From: Flavobacterium sharifuzzamanii
GTDB lineage: Bacteria; Bacteroidota; Bacteroidia; Flavobacteriales; Flavobacteriaceae
Length of the DNA: 64,000 nucleotides
Direction of reading: 5' to 3'
Assembly (NCBI RefSeq): GCF_003254585.1
Contig: NZ_QJGZ01000042.1
Coordinates: 62,001-126,000 of the forward strand
Shown: one piece after another, positions 26,621 through 36,068 of the stretch
Layout of the letters: every line of letters begins with the position of its first letter
Numbering within the stretch: position 1 is the first letter of the stretch
Position numbers and translations under genes: made by a program
Notes under the pieces: model-generated
Seen by the model: only the letters and a program-made list of their open reading frames with translations
The model's database searches: none
Told to the model about the DNA's origin: nothing

Positions 26621-29600
26621 TCATTTTTCAATTTCATAAACTAAGTGGTTTGAAAGTAACCCAGATGGCGTTTTACTTGTTTTATCCAAAATATCTGTAT
26701 TTGCAAAAACAATAAAATTGTCTTTAGCTCTTGAAACCGCTACATTTAACATATTTGGTTTATTATCTCTGTCGAAAAACATTGTTCCTGAATCGCCTTT
26801 TCCGTAGACCATAGAGAACAAAACAATAGGTCTTTCAGCTCCTTGAAGTGCATGAACAGTTCCCAGTTTTAATCTATCAATATTAAAGCCTGCATTTTTC
26901 AAAGCGTATCTCAAGTTGTTTTTTTGTCCAACAAAAGGGGTAATAATGCCGATAGAATCTTCAACCTTTCCATATTTCTCCTCTATTATCGTTTTATTTT
27001 TAACTAGCCAATTAACTATTGCTGTTACTTCATTCTCATTATACCTACTGGAATTTTTTACTGTAGAATTTCCTTCAACATGGACACAATACATTGGAGG
27101 AAATAATAAATCACCTTTTGCAGGCCCTTTAAGTGGTACTAACTTTCCGTCATATGCTAGTAAATTGCAATAATTAATAATCTCATCAAAGCAACGTCTA
27201 TGCTCAACTAAAGTAACTCCTTTTTCCTTTGAGTCTAACTCTCTAATATCACTCGCATTTTGAGCCATTTTCATTATACTTCCAGTTGAAGCGAGAAAAC
27301 CTTTAGGATCAAACTCTTTTTCATAAATAGGATCATCATAACTTTTAATGATATCACATTTTTTTAAATTACCTATATCTATTTTATTCGTTATATTCCA
27401 AACAGGTTCAATTTGCTTGACATCCCCCACAATAACTGCCTGCTTAGCAAGTGAAAATGTTGCTGTTCCAACCTCTGGAGAAACCTGGCCTGCCTCATCA
27501 ACAATCAATAAATCTATAAAACTATAAAGAGGTGGAGTATCAAAAATATTTTTACCATCTTCTCCTCTTTTGAAAAATCTAAAAAAACTAAAGAATTTTG
27601 GAGCCATGTAAAATGTACTTACAAAGCAAGGGGTTAACATGGCTTGTCGCTGCCATCTATTTTTGGTTGCATCTAAACCTTTTTTGTCGAAATTTTCATC
27701 TCTCAAATCAGATTCTAATTTCAACAACCATCTTCCTTCCCAATAATGTAAAGCAAGCTGAAATGCTTTATGACGAAGCGTAACATCTAACTCGTCATAA
27801 AAACAATTTGGTTTAACACCATTTTTAATTTTTAAATACTCTAATTCCCAGTATTCTTCTTCCGTTTTAGGAGGATTTCCAGTAATTGAATTAGAATTTT
27901 TCCAATCTTTCCATTTACTAATTGAGTCAATAATATTTTTTGCAACTCTTATTTTATCATCAATCTTTTCAAGTATAGAACTTTTTGTATAAACAAAATC
28001 TTTGGATTCACTTATTAATGAGTCTCTCAATAAAATTTTAACTTCGGATGCTCTACTTGCTAAAGCTGATTTCAGCCCAAAAAAGCAAAACAACTTTCTA
28101 AAGAATGGTTCATTATTGAAGTATGAAATAATTTTTTCTTCTAATTTATTTAAAATCTCAATGTCAGATTTAAATTCTATTTCATTTAAAATATTTTCAG
28201 AATAATATTTCTCAACAATGCTGTCATTACGTAGATAATCTTTTAAAAATAGGTCTTCATTTTTTAAATACTCTTTCCATCTAGCAGATGCTTCATTTAA
28301 TATTTTCTGGATATTTAAAATTTCCTTCTGAATCTTTTTTATAGCGTCATTAATATTTAAATTTTTATCTTCTAAATATTTTGAACACTTTTCAATGAAA
28401 TAAGGCTTAGCTACTTTTAAATAAGAATCGTTTTCAACTCTATTGAATAAGCCATCACCATATTGTTTTTTGTAATTTATTCCTTTTAGTTCTGCTTCTG
28501 TCTTTCCATTAGCCGGCAAATAAGTTGCATAACCTTCAATTTCCGGCAACCATCTGCCTTCTAAAAAATTACCCGGCTTTGTATTTGATTTCGAAAAACT
28601 ATCTATAATATTTGTTACAGCTTGATTATTGGTTGAGCAGGCAAGAATTATGGGAGGTTGATTTCCTTTTATCGCACTTTCTACAAATTTATTAGCAACA
28701 ATACTTTGCAGCAAAGTTGTTTTTCCTGTTCCTGGAGGGCCATTAACAGCAAAAATTTTATCATTAGTCTTTAAAAAGGTGTTTAAACTTTTGCGTTGCG
28801 ATATTGAAATTGGGAAATCAAATCCCATTTGTCCTGTATGTAAAAAGTTTGAATCAATAAATTCAGATACACTTAATGGATTATTCTCTTTAGGATTATT
28901 TAACGTTATAAATGTCTTTAACAATTCAGGAATAGTGTTTTCTTTTAATATCTTTTCATACAAATGAATTATCCCAATAGCCGCGTTTATATCTTCATCT
29001 GGTAATAAAACAATTGCACTTGTTAAAGTTTCATATCCCTCTGCTTTATAACTTTCAACATTCTGATTTATTGCTAATAAGAAAACATGTTTTATGTAAT
29101 CTATATACTCCTGATAATTCAAATATTGTTCTCGGCCTATAGCAGTTGCATTATCAGTATTTTCAACAGTGCCGAATACAAATTCAGTTTTTTCATCAGC
29201 TAAGGGTTCTAAATATTTTCGTTGGAAAACTGGAAAATATTCTTCAGGAATCTGCAACCTTCCTTCCCTATTTAATTTTGCAAAATACCAAAAAGGAAAT
29301 TTAGGCTGTTTATCTTTTAGGAAAACAAGATTTTCTGTTGTGGGTTTTATTTTTATCGGAGAAATCAAAACTTCAATTTCATCTAAAACAACCCAATTTT
29401 TACTTTCTTTGCTTAAAGCGCCTTTCTTCTTATTTATTCGCTCTTCTTCAAAGTCTATTAATTTATTTACATTGATCAAATCTTCTATTTGCTGTAAGTC
29501 AACATCAAAACTTTCAACTTCAAAATGTTGAAGTTTATCAACATTGATATCTGCTTTCAAAGAATCAGATAAACTTTTTTTCCAATATGTTAACCACTTT

Positions 29601-29629
29601 TTATACTCCATAATTTCCCAATCTCTCAT
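26621..29629 (-). CDS. Large SF1 (Upf1-like) helicase/ATPase
   Basis: A 1,002-residue protein. Walker A GPPGTGKTT at about 297-305; a long insertion of over 350 residues with coiled-coil character; then Walker B IVDEAGQVSPE with the DEAGQ form of SF1B/Upf1-type helicases; motif III VGDVKQIEPV; motif V GTVHALQGAERPIVLFS; motif VI NVAVSRAKDNFIVF. There is no recognisable nuclease domain. N-terminal 280 residues are unassigned. A shorter start at MEYKKW (residue 7) is possible. It sits beside a tRNA array, a common insertion point for accessory genes, and could be a phage-defence or nucleic-acid-processing protein; the role is an inference. Confidence 0.85.
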   Translation of the reverse strand: MRDWEIMEYKKWLTYWKKSLSDSLKADINVDKLQHFEVESFDVDLQQIEDLINVNKLIDFEEERINKKKGALSKESKNWVVLDEIEVLISPIKIKPTTENLVFLKDKQPKFPFWYFAKLNREGRLQIPEEYFPVFQRKYLEPLADEKTEFVFGTVENTDNATAIGREQYLNYQEYIDYIKHVFLLAINQNVESYKAEGYETLTSAIVLLPDEDINAAIGIIHLYEKILKENTIPELLKTFITLNNPKENNPLSVSEFIDSNFLHTGQMGFDFPISISQRKSLNTFLKTNDKIFAVNGPPGTGKTTLLQSIVANKFVESAIKGNQPPIILACSTNNQAVTNIIDSFSKSNTKPGNFLEGRWLPEIEGYATYLPANGKTEAELKGINYKKQYGDGLFNRVENDSYLKVAKPYFIEKCSKYLEDKNLNINDAIKKIQKEILNIQKILNEASARWKEYLKNEDLFLKDYLRNDSIVEKYYSENILNEIEFKSDIEILNKLEEKIISYFNNEPFFRKLFCFFGLKSALASRASEVKILLRDSLISESKDFVYTKSSILEKIDDKIRVAKNIIDSISKWKDWKNSNSITGNPPKTEEEYWELEYLKIKNGVKPNCFYDELDVTLRHKAFQLALHYWEGRWLLKLESDLRDENFDKKGLDATKNRWQRQAMLTPCFVSTFYMAPKFFSFFRFFKRGEDGKNIFDTPPLYSFIDLLIVDEAGQVSPEVGTATFSLAKQAVIVGDVKQIEPVWNITNKIDIGNLKKCDIIKSYDDPIYEKEFDPKGFLASTGSIMKMAQNASDIRELDSKEKGVTLVEHRRCFDEIINYCNLLAYDGKLVPLKGPAKGDLLFPPMYCVHVEGNSTVKNSSRYNENEVTAIVNWLVKNKTIIEEKYGKVEDSIGIITPFVGQKNNLRYALKNAGFNIDRLKLGTVHALQGAERPIVLFSMVYGKGDSGTMFFDRDNKPNMLNVAVSRAKDNFIVFANTDILDKTSKTPSGLLSNHLVYEIEK

Positions 29630-29797
29630 TAATAACTAATTATAAATAAATCTCACACATAATTAAACATTAAAAGCAAATATTATTCTTTTGAATAAAT
29701 CTTCTTTACGGAAAACCATACTCATCCTTTCAATATATCTCAGAAAGTGGTATTTTGTGATAATAAATATAGAAATAAAAAAGTAGTAAAAACAAGA

Positions 29798-29819
29798 AAA
29801 CCCACCAAATAGTGGGTTT
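29798..29819 (-). terminator. Terminator of the tRNA transcript
   Basis: Arms AAACCCAC / GTGGGTTT with a 6-nt loop just past the last tRNA-Arg on the minus strand. Confidence 0.75.
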
Positions 29820-29825
29820 ACAAAG

Positions 29826-29899
29826 TGATCCCAGAAGGATTCGAACCTTCGACCTACGCATTAGAAGTGCGTTGCTCTATCCAGCTGAGCTATGGAACC
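29826..29899 (-). tRNA. tRNA-Arg(UCU), copy 1
   Basis: 74 nt. Acceptor GGTTCCA pairs with TGGGATC (two G-U pairs), discriminator A, no encoded CCA. Anticodon stem ACGCA/TGCGT with loop CTTCTAA, anticodon UCU. The D arm and T arm are identical to the next tRNA-Arg upstream. Confidence 0.93.
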
Positions 29900-29953
29900 A
29901 TTATTTCAAAATTTCTAAAGATAGAAATCAAAACTATTTACATAAGAACAAAA

Positions 29954-29976
29954 AAGCCATTCAATTTGAATGGCTT
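29954..29976 (-). terminator. Hairpin between the two tRNA-Arg genes
   Basis: Arms AAGCCATTCAA / TTGAATGGCTT with a 1-nt centre, followed by a T run on the minus strand, 5 bp past the tRNA-Arg copy 2. It may separate or partly terminate the tRNA transcript. Confidence 0.7.
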
Positions 29977-29980
29977 CTTG

Positions 29981-30054
<74 letters not shown>

Positions 30055-30070
30055 ATTATTTCAATTGTAG

Positions 30071-30145
30071 TCGGGGTGGCAGGATTCGAACCTGCGGCCT
30101 CCTGCTCCCAAAGCAGGCGCGATAACCGGGCTACGCTACACCCCG
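30071..30145 (-). tRNA. tRNA-Pro(UGG)
   Basis: 75 nt. Acceptor CGGGGTG pairs perfectly with CACCCCG, discriminator A. Anticodon stem CCTGC/GCAGG with loop TTTGGGA, anticodon UGG. Bacterial tRNA-Pro typically starts with C as here. Confidence 0.95.
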
Positions 30146-30159
30146 AGGCAAAATTTAAG

Positions 30160-30243
30160 CGGAGAGACAGGGACTCGAACCCTGGCGACGGTTACCCGTC
30201 GACAGATTAGCAATCTGCTCCATTACCGCTCTGGCACCTCTCC
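30160..30243 (-). tRNA. tRNA-Ser(GCU)
   Basis: 84 nt with a long variable arm, as expected for class II tRNA-Ser. Acceptor GGAGAGG pairs with TCTCTCC, discriminator G. Anticodon loop TTGCTAA, anticodon GCU. First gene of the minus-strand tRNA cluster. Confidence 0.94.
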
Positions 30244-30426
30244 TTGCTAGTGGAATTGCTTCCGTTTTGCGAGTGCAAATGTATAACAACATTCCTTTTC
30301 TCACAAGCTTTTTTTTGAGTTTTTTTAGTTTTTTTTTATCTTTTTTCAAAACCGCTTCACAATCAAACAAATAGAATTAACAAAAATTTCACCTTAAATT
30401 TAAAATTCGTCTATTCAATACAAAAT

Positions 30427-30456
30427 TTGAATTTATTCAAATAAACAGTAAATTTG
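30427..30456 (+). promoter_or_regulatory. Bacteroidota sigma-ABfr type promoter of the thiolase gene
   Basis: TTG at 30427-30429 and TAAATTTG at 30449-30456 are separated by 19 bp, matching the TTG-N19-TAnnTTTG consensus exactly. The start codon is 26 bp downstream. Confidence 0.65.
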
Positions 30457-30481
30457 CTTACTAACTATTATTAAACAGAAA

Positions 30482-31660
30482 ATGAACAAAAGAGTTGTTA
30501 TCGTTTCTGCCGTTAGAACACCTATCGGAAGTTTCATGGGCGGGTTATCTAGTGTACCTGCACCAAAATTAGGAGCTGCTGCCATAAAAGGAGCGCTTTC
30601 AAAAATTAATCTTGACCCAAAATTAGTCGATGAAGTTTTCATGGGGAATGTAATTCAGGCGGGAGTTGGACAAGCTCCAGCGCGCCAGGCTGCATTGTTT
30701 GCCGGATTATCTGAAGAAGTTGCTGCTACAACAGTAAACAAAGTATGTGCTTCTGGAATGAAAGCTGTAATGTTTGCTGCACAAGCAATCGCATGCGGAG
30801 ACGCTGAAATTGTGGTAGCGGGCGGAATGGAAAGCATGAGCTTAATTCCTCATTACGTACAAATGCGTGCCGGAAACAAATTTGGTCCTGCAACTATGCT
30901 TGACGGAATGCAGAAAGATGGTTTGACAGATGCTTACGACAACAACGCAATGGGAGTTTGTGCTGATTTGTGTGCTTCTGAATATAAAATCAGCCGTGAA
31001 GAGCAAGACGCGTTCGCAATTCAATCTTATGAAAGAAGTGCAAAAGCTTGGGATGCTGGAAAATTCGACAATGAAGTTGTTCCTGTTGAAGTGCCACAAA
31101 GACGTGGCGAACCAATTATATTCTCTAAAGACGAAGAATATACTAATGTGAAATTAGATAAGATTCCATCTTTAGCACCAGTTTTCACAAAAGACGGAAC
31201 TGTAACTGCTGCAAACGCTTCTACAATCAATGACGGAGCTGCTGCTTTAGTTTTAATGTCTGAAGAAAAAGCAAATGCATTAGGATTAAAACCTTTAGCT
31301 TACATAAAAGGTTATGCAGATGCAGCGCAAGAACCAAAATGGTTTACAACAAGTCCAGCAAAAGCATTACCAAAAGCTTTGAACAAAGCAGGAATCTCAA
31401 TTTCAGATGTTGATTTCTTCGAATTTAATGAAGCATTCTCTGTAGTTGGATTAGCCAATGCAAAAATATTAAACCTTGATAACGATAAAGTAAACGTAAA
31501 CGGTGGTGCAGTTTCTTTAGGACATCCTCTTGGAGCTTCTGGAGCACGTATTATCGTAACTTTACTAAATGTTTTAGAACAAAACAATGCTAAAACCGGA
31601 GCCGCTGCAATTTGCAACGGTGGTGGTGGCGCATCAGCAATTGTTATCGAAAGAGCTTAA
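30482..31660 (+). CDS. Acetyl-CoA C-acetyltransferase (thiolase)
   Basis: A 392-residue biosynthetic-type thiolase. The nucleophile is in NKVCASGMKAVM (Cys about 89), the NEAF motif is in FEFNEAFSVVG (about 318), GGAVSLGHPLGASGAR holds the active-site His, and the second cysteine is in ICNGGGGASA near the C-terminus. It condenses two acetyl-CoA to acetoacetyl-CoA or the reverse, in the cytosol. It has its own promoter and a terminator and so stands as a single unit. Confidence 0.95.
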   Translation: MNKRVVIVSAVRTPIGSFMGGLSSVPAPKLGAAAIKGALSKINLDPKLVDEVFMGNVIQAGVGQAPARQAALFAGLSEEVAATTVNKVCASGMKAVMFAAQAIACGDAEIVVAGGMESMSLIPHYVQMRAGNKFGPATMLDGMQKDGLTDAYDNNAMGVCADLCASEYKISREEQDAFAIQSYERSAKAWDAGKFDNEVVPVEVPQRRGEPIIFSKDEEYTNVKLDKIPSLAPVFTKDGTVTAANASTINDGAAALVLMSEEKANALGLKPLAYIKGYADAAQEPKWFTTSPAKALPKALNKAGISISDVDFFEFNEAFSVVGLANAKILNLDNDKVNVNGGAVSLGHPLGASGARIIVTLLNVLEQNNAKTGAAAICNGGGGASAIVIERA

Positions 31661-31673
31661 AATAATATCTCAA

Positions 31674-31706
31674 AAAATCAGGAGTTATAACATGGCTCCT
31701 GATTTT
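31674..31706 (+). terminator. Terminator of the thiolase gene
   Basis: Arms AAAATCAGGAG / CTCCTGATTTT with an 11-nt loop. The T run after the stem is short. Confidence 0.65.
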
Positions 31707-31727
31707 CAACTTTATAAATTTCCTTAG

Positions 31728-32489
31728 ATGTTTGGAATTTGCAATTTAGCCATAGTACCTGTTCGAGCTGAAGCCAGCGACAGAAGTGAAATTGTTACAC
31801 AGCTCTTGTTTGGCGAGCATATCGAAATTTTAGAACGTCATAATCAATGGGCGCGAATCAGAATTCAATATGATGATTACGAAGGCTGGGTCGATTCAAA
31901 ACAATATCAGGAAATTACCAAAGAGCAATTTGATCTTTTGAGCAAAGAGTCCATTATTTTAAATGCTGACTTAATTGATTATATCACAGCTCCCAACAAT
32001 CTTCTGCTTCCTATTCCCCTTGGAGCTTCCCTATCTTTTTTAAATAATAGCGAAATCAATACTTCAAACTTTGATTTTGAAGGAACTAAAACCAGCGGTA
32101 TAAAACCTAAGAGCGCCTTGATAAAAACTGCTTTTATGTATTTGAATGCTCCATATTTATGGGGTGGAAAAACACCTTTTGGAATTGATTGCTCAGGTTT
32201 CACCCAAATGGTTTACAAATTAAACGGTTATAAAATTCATCGTGATGCATCTCAACAAGCGCTTGAAGGAGATCCGTTAAGTTTTATTGAAGAATGCGAA
32301 CCAGGTGATTTGGCTTTCTTTGACAATGATGAAGGAAATATTACTCACGTAGGCATCATCATGGAAAACAACTACATCATTCACGCAAGTGGAAAAGTAC
32401 GCATTGACCGTTTAGATCATACTGGAATTTACAATCCTGAATTAAATAAACACACTCACAAGCTTCGCGTAATTAAGAAGATTATATAA
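31728..32489 (+). CDS. NlpC/P60 (C40) peptidase with SH3-like domains
   Basis: A 253-residue protein with N-terminal bacterial SH3-like repeats (about 6-70, AEASDRSEIVTQLLFGE...YEGWVD, and a second to about 120) and a C-terminal NlpC/P60 domain with the catalytic Cys in DCSGFTQMVY, His in ITHVGIIM and a third polar residue in IIHASGK. There is no signal peptide, so it resembles the cytosolic YkfC-type gamma-D-glutamyl peptidases used in peptidoglycan recycling. Confidence 0.9.
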   Translation: MFGICNLAIVPVRAEASDRSEIVTQLLFGEHIEILERHNQWARIRIQYDDYEGWVDSKQYQEITKEQFDLLSKESIILNADLIDYITAPNNLLLPIPLGASLSFLNNSEINTSNFDFEGTKTSGIKPKSALIKTAFMYLNAPYLWGGKTPFGIDCSGFTQMVYKLNGYKIHRDASQQALEGDPLSFIEECEPGDLAFFDNDEGNITHVGIIMENNYIIHASGKVRIDRLDHTGIYNPELNKHTHKLRVIKKII

Positions 32490-32507
32490 TTAGGACTTTG
32501 AGTTAAA

Positions 32508-32560
32508 GTACACGGATAAAACGGATTCGCTTTGCGAAAACGCGGATTTATACGGATTTT
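32508..32560. repeat. Small flavobacterial repeat with a 13-bp palindrome
   Basis: Contains TTCGCTTTGCGAA (32526-32538) between direct repeats of ACGGAT / ACGCGGATTT / ACGGATT. Intergenic only; no coding potential seen. Confidence 0.5.
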
Positions 32561-32590
32561 TTTCTTTTTTCTCTCTCAGATTTTGGAGAT

Positions 32591-33199
32591 TTATTCTTTT
32601 CTACAATATTTTTTTGCACCATTTTTATCAACAAAGCCTAAAGAGTCTTTGTTGATTGCACCAAATTTTTCGAAATTAAATTTAGCCTGCTCCAAAGTCA
32701 TATGATTTGGTCCTTCTCCACCGTTTTCCCAAAAACAAACAGGACAAATATCCCACAAACCATCTTCTCCATAATCAATAGAATAATATTCGCAGCAAGG
32801 ACATAAACCTGCTCTTTCTACTTCTCCAAAAATTTTATCTTTGAAATTTGGATTTATACTTTTTAGCTTTGTCTGCAAATATAAATTGGTTACATATTTT
32901 AATCCGTTTACAAGATAATCAACCACCAAACCTTCTGATTCAGCATTAAGAAACGGATCTGGAGTTTTATCAATTATCTCTATTAAATCCTCTGAAATTT
33001 CAGGATAAGAACCTTCTTCTATAGCCTCAGTTATTCCTTCTTTGTCTCCAAAAAACCAATAATTACATTCTAAAATTTCAAGTTTTTCATCACTTGACAA
33101 GTTCTGCATTTCATAAACTGCAATAACTTTTTTCGCTTCTTCCCTATTCATTAATTCAACTTTATAGAATCCGCCAAAATCGGCGTCATCAGCGTCCAT
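32591..33199 (-). CDS. CPCC family cysteine-rich protein
   Basis: A 202-residue protein. The C-terminal part carries the CPCC domain: GLCPCCEYYSIDYGEDG, then WDICPVCFWENGGEG and GPNHMTLEQAKFNFEKFGA. Two CxxC pairs suggest a zinc ribbon. The N-terminal half is helical and unassigned. An alternative start at MNREEAKK (33151) would remove an Asp-rich leader and may be the true one. It lies 2 bp downstream of the AraC-type regulator; function is unknown. Confidence 0.75.
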   Translation of the reverse strand: MDADDADFGGFYKVELMNREEAKKVIAVYEMQNLSSDEKLEILECNYWFFGDKEGITEAIEEGSYPEISEDLIEIIDKTPDPFLNAESEGLVVDYLVNGLKYVTNLYLQTKLKSINPNFKDKIFGEVERAGLCPCCEYYSIDYGEDGLWDICPVCFWENGGEGPNHMTLEQAKFNFEKFGAINKDSLGFVDKNGAKKYCRKE

Positions 33200-33201
33200 T
33201 A

Positions 33202-34047
33202 CTAAGCACTCAATCGAATCGTTTTTCTAAACTCAGACGGACTATACCCTTTTTGCTTTCTAAAAAACTTATTAAAATGGCTTTCATCCGTAAAGCCAAA
33301 TTCATACGCAATTTCATTAATACGCTTCTCGCTGAATTGTAAACGGTGTTCTATCAACTTCGTTTTATAATTACTGATATACTGTTGCATCGTTTCACTG
33401 GCATGTTTCTTAAAATAACGCCCTAAATACGTATTCGAAATTCCGAAATAATCACTAATAGATTCTGCTTTAATTTTTTCAGGATAATAAATATTGTTCT
33501 GAATATATTGCAGAATATCCATTGCTTTAGCCTCAGTATTTATGGTCACTTGCTCAGGCAAATATTTCGCAATATTTCTCGCCACAATAATAATCAGCGT
33601 ATTGACCAATTGCTGAATCAATTCTTGATTGTAAACATCTTTATCCTGATGTTCACGGCAAATCGCTTCAATCATTACTTTCACCAAACATTTATCAGGA
33701 TCATTTTTTAAAATACAACCGGGTTGGTGATTCGCATTTTGAAGAATATATTCTAATCGCTGAATATTTTCATTCTGCAGACTCGAATTTTTCAAATAAA
33801 TATCATTAAACCTTAAAAAGAAAAATTTTGTTTTAGTTTCAATGGTAAAATTATGGCAATCCTCAGGCGTTAATAAAAACAAATGTCCTGGATCATATTC
33901 AAAAATATTCTTATTAATACACTGTCTTCCTGTTCCTTCTAGAATATAAACCAGTTCGAAAAAATTATGACGATCTCCAACATCTGGATATTCATTCAGC
34001 GTTTCAAAAGAAACCGTAAAAGGTTCGTATAAGTTTTCTTTTTTCAT
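33202..34047 (-). CDS. AraC family transcriptional regulator
   Basis: A 281-residue regulator with an N-terminal cupin-like sensing domain (about 10-150; FELVYILEGTGRQCIN, DPGHLFLLTPEDCHNF) and a C-terminal double HTH (about 185-281; ISDYFGISNTYLGRYFKKHA and INEIAYEFGFTDESHFNKFFRKQKG). It is divergent from an aldo/keto reductase gene and likely controls it and possibly the downstream mdaB group in response to a small ligand. Confidence 0.92.
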   Translation of the reverse strand: MKKENLYEPFTVSFETLNEYPDVGDRHNFFELVYILEGTGRQCINKNIFEYDPGHLFLLTPEDCHNFTIETKTKFFFLRFNDIYLKNSSLQNENIQRLEYILQNANHQPGCILKNDPDKCLVKVMIEAICREHQDKDVYNQELIQQLVNTLIIIVARNIAKYLPEQVTINTEAKAMDILQYIQNNIYYPEKIKAESISDYFGISNTYLGRYFKKHASETMQQYISNYKTKLIEHRLQFSEKRINEIAYEFGFTDESHFNKFFRKQKGYSPSEFRKTIRLSA

Positions 34048-34122
34048 AATTCAATTTATTTGAAGATGCAAATATACCTAAAAAAGACAAATATATACCA
34101 AATAAGAATCATAAAAACAGTA

Positions 34123-34130
34123 TAATTTTG
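34123..34130 (+). promoter_or_regulatory. Candidate -7 element TAATTTTG for the aldo/keto reductase
   Basis: Matches TAnnTTTG 33 bp before the ATG. No clear -33 TTG, which may mean that an activator such as the divergent AraC protein is needed. Confidence 0.4.
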
Positions 34131-34163
34131 CCTCATCAATTTTAAACATAAAAAATCACAATC

Positions 34164-35150
34164 ATGGAATATAGAAAACTAGGCAACTCAGAACTTGAAT
34201 TATCAGCTATTACTTATGGCGCATTCGCTATCGGAGGAACCATGTGGGGCGGAACAGAAAAGAAAGATTCAATAGAATCTGTTCAGGCTTCAATTGACCA
34301 CGGCGTTACTACAATCGACACTGCTCCTTTTTACGGATTTGGTTTAAGCGAAGAAATGATCGGAGAAGCTATAAAACCTTACGATCGTTCTAAAATTCAA
34401 TTACTTACTAAATTCGGTTTGGTTTGGGATGGAAGCAATAACGGAAAAGGTGATTTCTTTTTCGACGCTGACAACAACGGTAAAAAAGTTCCGATTTACA
34501 AATATTCATCAAAAGCAAACGTCATTAAAGAAGTTGAAGAAAGCTTAAAACGCCTTCAAACCGATTATATCGATTTACTGCAAATTCACTGGCCAGATTC
34601 AACAACTCCAATTTCTGAAACCATGGAAGCTGCTGAAGCATTAATCCAACAAGGAAAAATAAGAGCTTTTGGAGTAAGCAATTACAATGTTTCACAAATT
34701 CAGGAAGCACAAAAAACAATTCAAGTCGCTTCAAATCAAGTGGCATACAGTATGTTGAACCGCAAAATTGAAGAAGAACTAATTCCTTTTACAGTATCAG
34801 AAAACATCGGAATCATTGCTTACAGTCCTATGGAAAGAGGTCTATTGACTGGAAAATATTTTACAGACAGCAAATTAAAAGAAAACGACCATAGAAATGG
34901 GTATTTCAATCAGTTTGATCTTCAAAAAGTAAAAACTTTAGTCGAAGAATTAACTTCTTTAGCTCATGCAAAAGAAGCAAGCTTATCACAATTAGTATTA
35001 CGCTGGACATCTTTACAAAAAGGAATTGCAATTGTTCTAGCAGGATCGAGAAATGCAGAACAAGCTATTTCAAACGCCAAAACAATGAATTTCGACTTAT
35101 CAGCTTCAGAATTGGAGTTTATTAATCAGGCAATTGCTAAAATAAAATAA
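34164..35150 (+). CDS. Aldo/keto reductase
   Basis: A 328-residue (beta/alpha)8 NADPH-dependent reductase. The catalytic tetrad is visible as Asp in TIDTAPFYGFG, Tyr in the same motif, Lys in LLTKFG and His in QIHWPD; the cofactor loop is in VLAGSRNAEQA. It reduces aldehydes or ketones in the cytosol. It is divergent from an AraC regulator and upstream of an MdaB-YgiN pair, suggesting a role in detoxifying electrophiles. Confidence 0.93.
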   Translation: MEYRKLGNSELELSAITYGAFAIGGTMWGGTEKKDSIESVQASIDHGVTTIDTAPFYGFGLSEEMIGEAIKPYDRSKIQLLTKFGLVWDGSNNGKGDFFFDADNNGKKVPIYKYSSKANVIKEVEESLKRLQTDYIDLLQIHWPDSTTPISETMEAAEALIQQGKIRAFGVSNYNVSQIQEAQKTIQVASNQVAYSMLNRKIEEELIPFTVSENIGIIAYSPMERGLLTGKYFTDSKLKENDHRNGYFNQFDLQKVKTLVEELTSLAHAKEASLSQLVLRWTSLQKGIAIVLAGSRNAEQAISNAKTMNFDLSASELEFINQAIAKIK

Positions 35151-35183
35151 TTCTCTTTTTATAGACACAAAATCTGCGCAATC

Positions 35184-35286
35184 TTGTCATTCCGAGGAAC
35201 GAGGAATCTTCGCGAGAAACTCCACAAAGCTTGGCATACTCTATGCGGAGCTACTTACGGAGATTCCTCGTTCCTCGGAATGACAA
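35184..35286. repeat. Palindromic repeat family copy B
   Basis: Perfect 26-nt arms (35184-35209 and 35261-35286; left arm TTGTCATTCCGAGGAACGAG...) around a 51-nt loop with GAAACTCCACAAAG and GGAGCTACT, shared with copy D. Confidence 0.9.
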
Positions 35287-35340
35287 ACTTTGACAGTCTA
35301 TGTGTTTAAAAAAAAATCTCAAAAATTAAATAAATAGAAT

Positions 35341-35440
35341 TTGGGCGTGTTCGCCGCGGCGAATCGGGCTTTCGGCTATATTTTTTGCTCCATTTCATTA
35401 CGCAAAAAGATACCGCCTCTATCCCTCACGCATCCATTTT
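35341..35440. repeat. Probable repeat remnant before mdaB
   Basis: GC-richer than its surroundings, with GTTCGCCGCGGCGAA as an inner palindrome and the fragment CTCTATCCCTCACGC. A similar mix of GGGCTATCCGGGCTA and CCTATCCCTC occurs at 52088-52137. The frame through it runs into mdaB but has no homology to that enzyme. Confidence 0.4.
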
Positions 35441-35460
35441 CAAAAGAAACAACAATAAAA

Positions 35461-36066
35461 ATGAAAAAGATATTTATAATTAACGGCGGACAAAAGTTCG
35501 CACATTCAGGAGGACAATTCAATAAAACCGTTCAGGATTGGACAGTTGAATTTCTTTCTAAAAACAATGATTACGAAATAAAAACAACTCACATTGAAGA
35601 CGAAATTGATCTTCAAAAAGAAGTAGAAAAATTCGTTTGGGCAGATTTAATTATCTATCATACACCAGTTTGGTGGTTTCAAATTCCGAATCTTTTCAAA
35701 AAATATATCGATGATGTTTTCACGCAAGGACACAACAACGGAATCTATAAAAACGACGGAAGAAGCCGTGTAAATCCAGACATTAATTATGGAACTGGCG
35801 GACTTCTGCACGGACGCAAATACATGCTTACTACAAGCTGGAACGCACCTGCAACCGCTTTTACACTTCCGGGAGAATTCTTCGAAGAAACTTCGGTTGA
35901 TGACGGCGTAATGTTTGGCTTCCACAAAATGAACAAATTTACAGGAATGGAAAAAATAGATGGATTCCATTTTCATGATGTAGAAAAAGGCGCAACACCA
36001 GAAAATATTGCTATCTTTAAAGAGAGTTATACGAAACATTTAGAGCAAACTTTTAAAAACTTATAA
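35461..36066 (+). CDS. mdaB: NAD(P)H-dependent oxidoreductase, MdaB-like quinone reductase
   Basis: A 201-residue flavodoxin-like FMN/FAD enzyme: MKKIFIINGGQKFAHSGGQFNKT at the N-terminus binds the flavin, and YHTPVWWFQIPNLFKKYIDDVFTQG plus TTSWNAPATAF are typical of the MdaB/NQO-like family. It reduces quinones by two electrons in the cytosol. ATG 35461 is chosen since the 40-residue upstream extension comes from repeat DNA. A YgiN-type monooxygenase follows 2 bp later, the same pair as in E. coli, suggesting a quinone redox cycle. Confidence 0.92.
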   Translation: MKKIFIINGGQKFAHSGGQFNKTVQDWTVEFLSKNNDYEIKTTHIEDEIDLQKEVEKFVWADLIIYHTPVWWFQIPNLFKKYIDDVFTQGHNNGIYKNDGRSRVNPDINYGTGGLLHGRKYMLTTSWNAPATAFTLPGEFFEETSVDDGVMFGFHKMNKFTGMEKIDGFHFHDVEKGATPENIAIFKESYTKHLEQTFKNL

Positions 36067-36068
36067 TT

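Noticed and set aside
30155..30370. Minus-strand 71-residue frame upstream of tRNA-Ser
   Set aside because: It overlaps the tRNA-Ser gene and the rest is Lys-rich low complexity without homology.
35341..35460. Extended N-terminus of the MdaB-like protein
   Set aside because: The extension comes from repeat DNA and the family starts at MKKIFIINGG; ATG 35461 is a good start.
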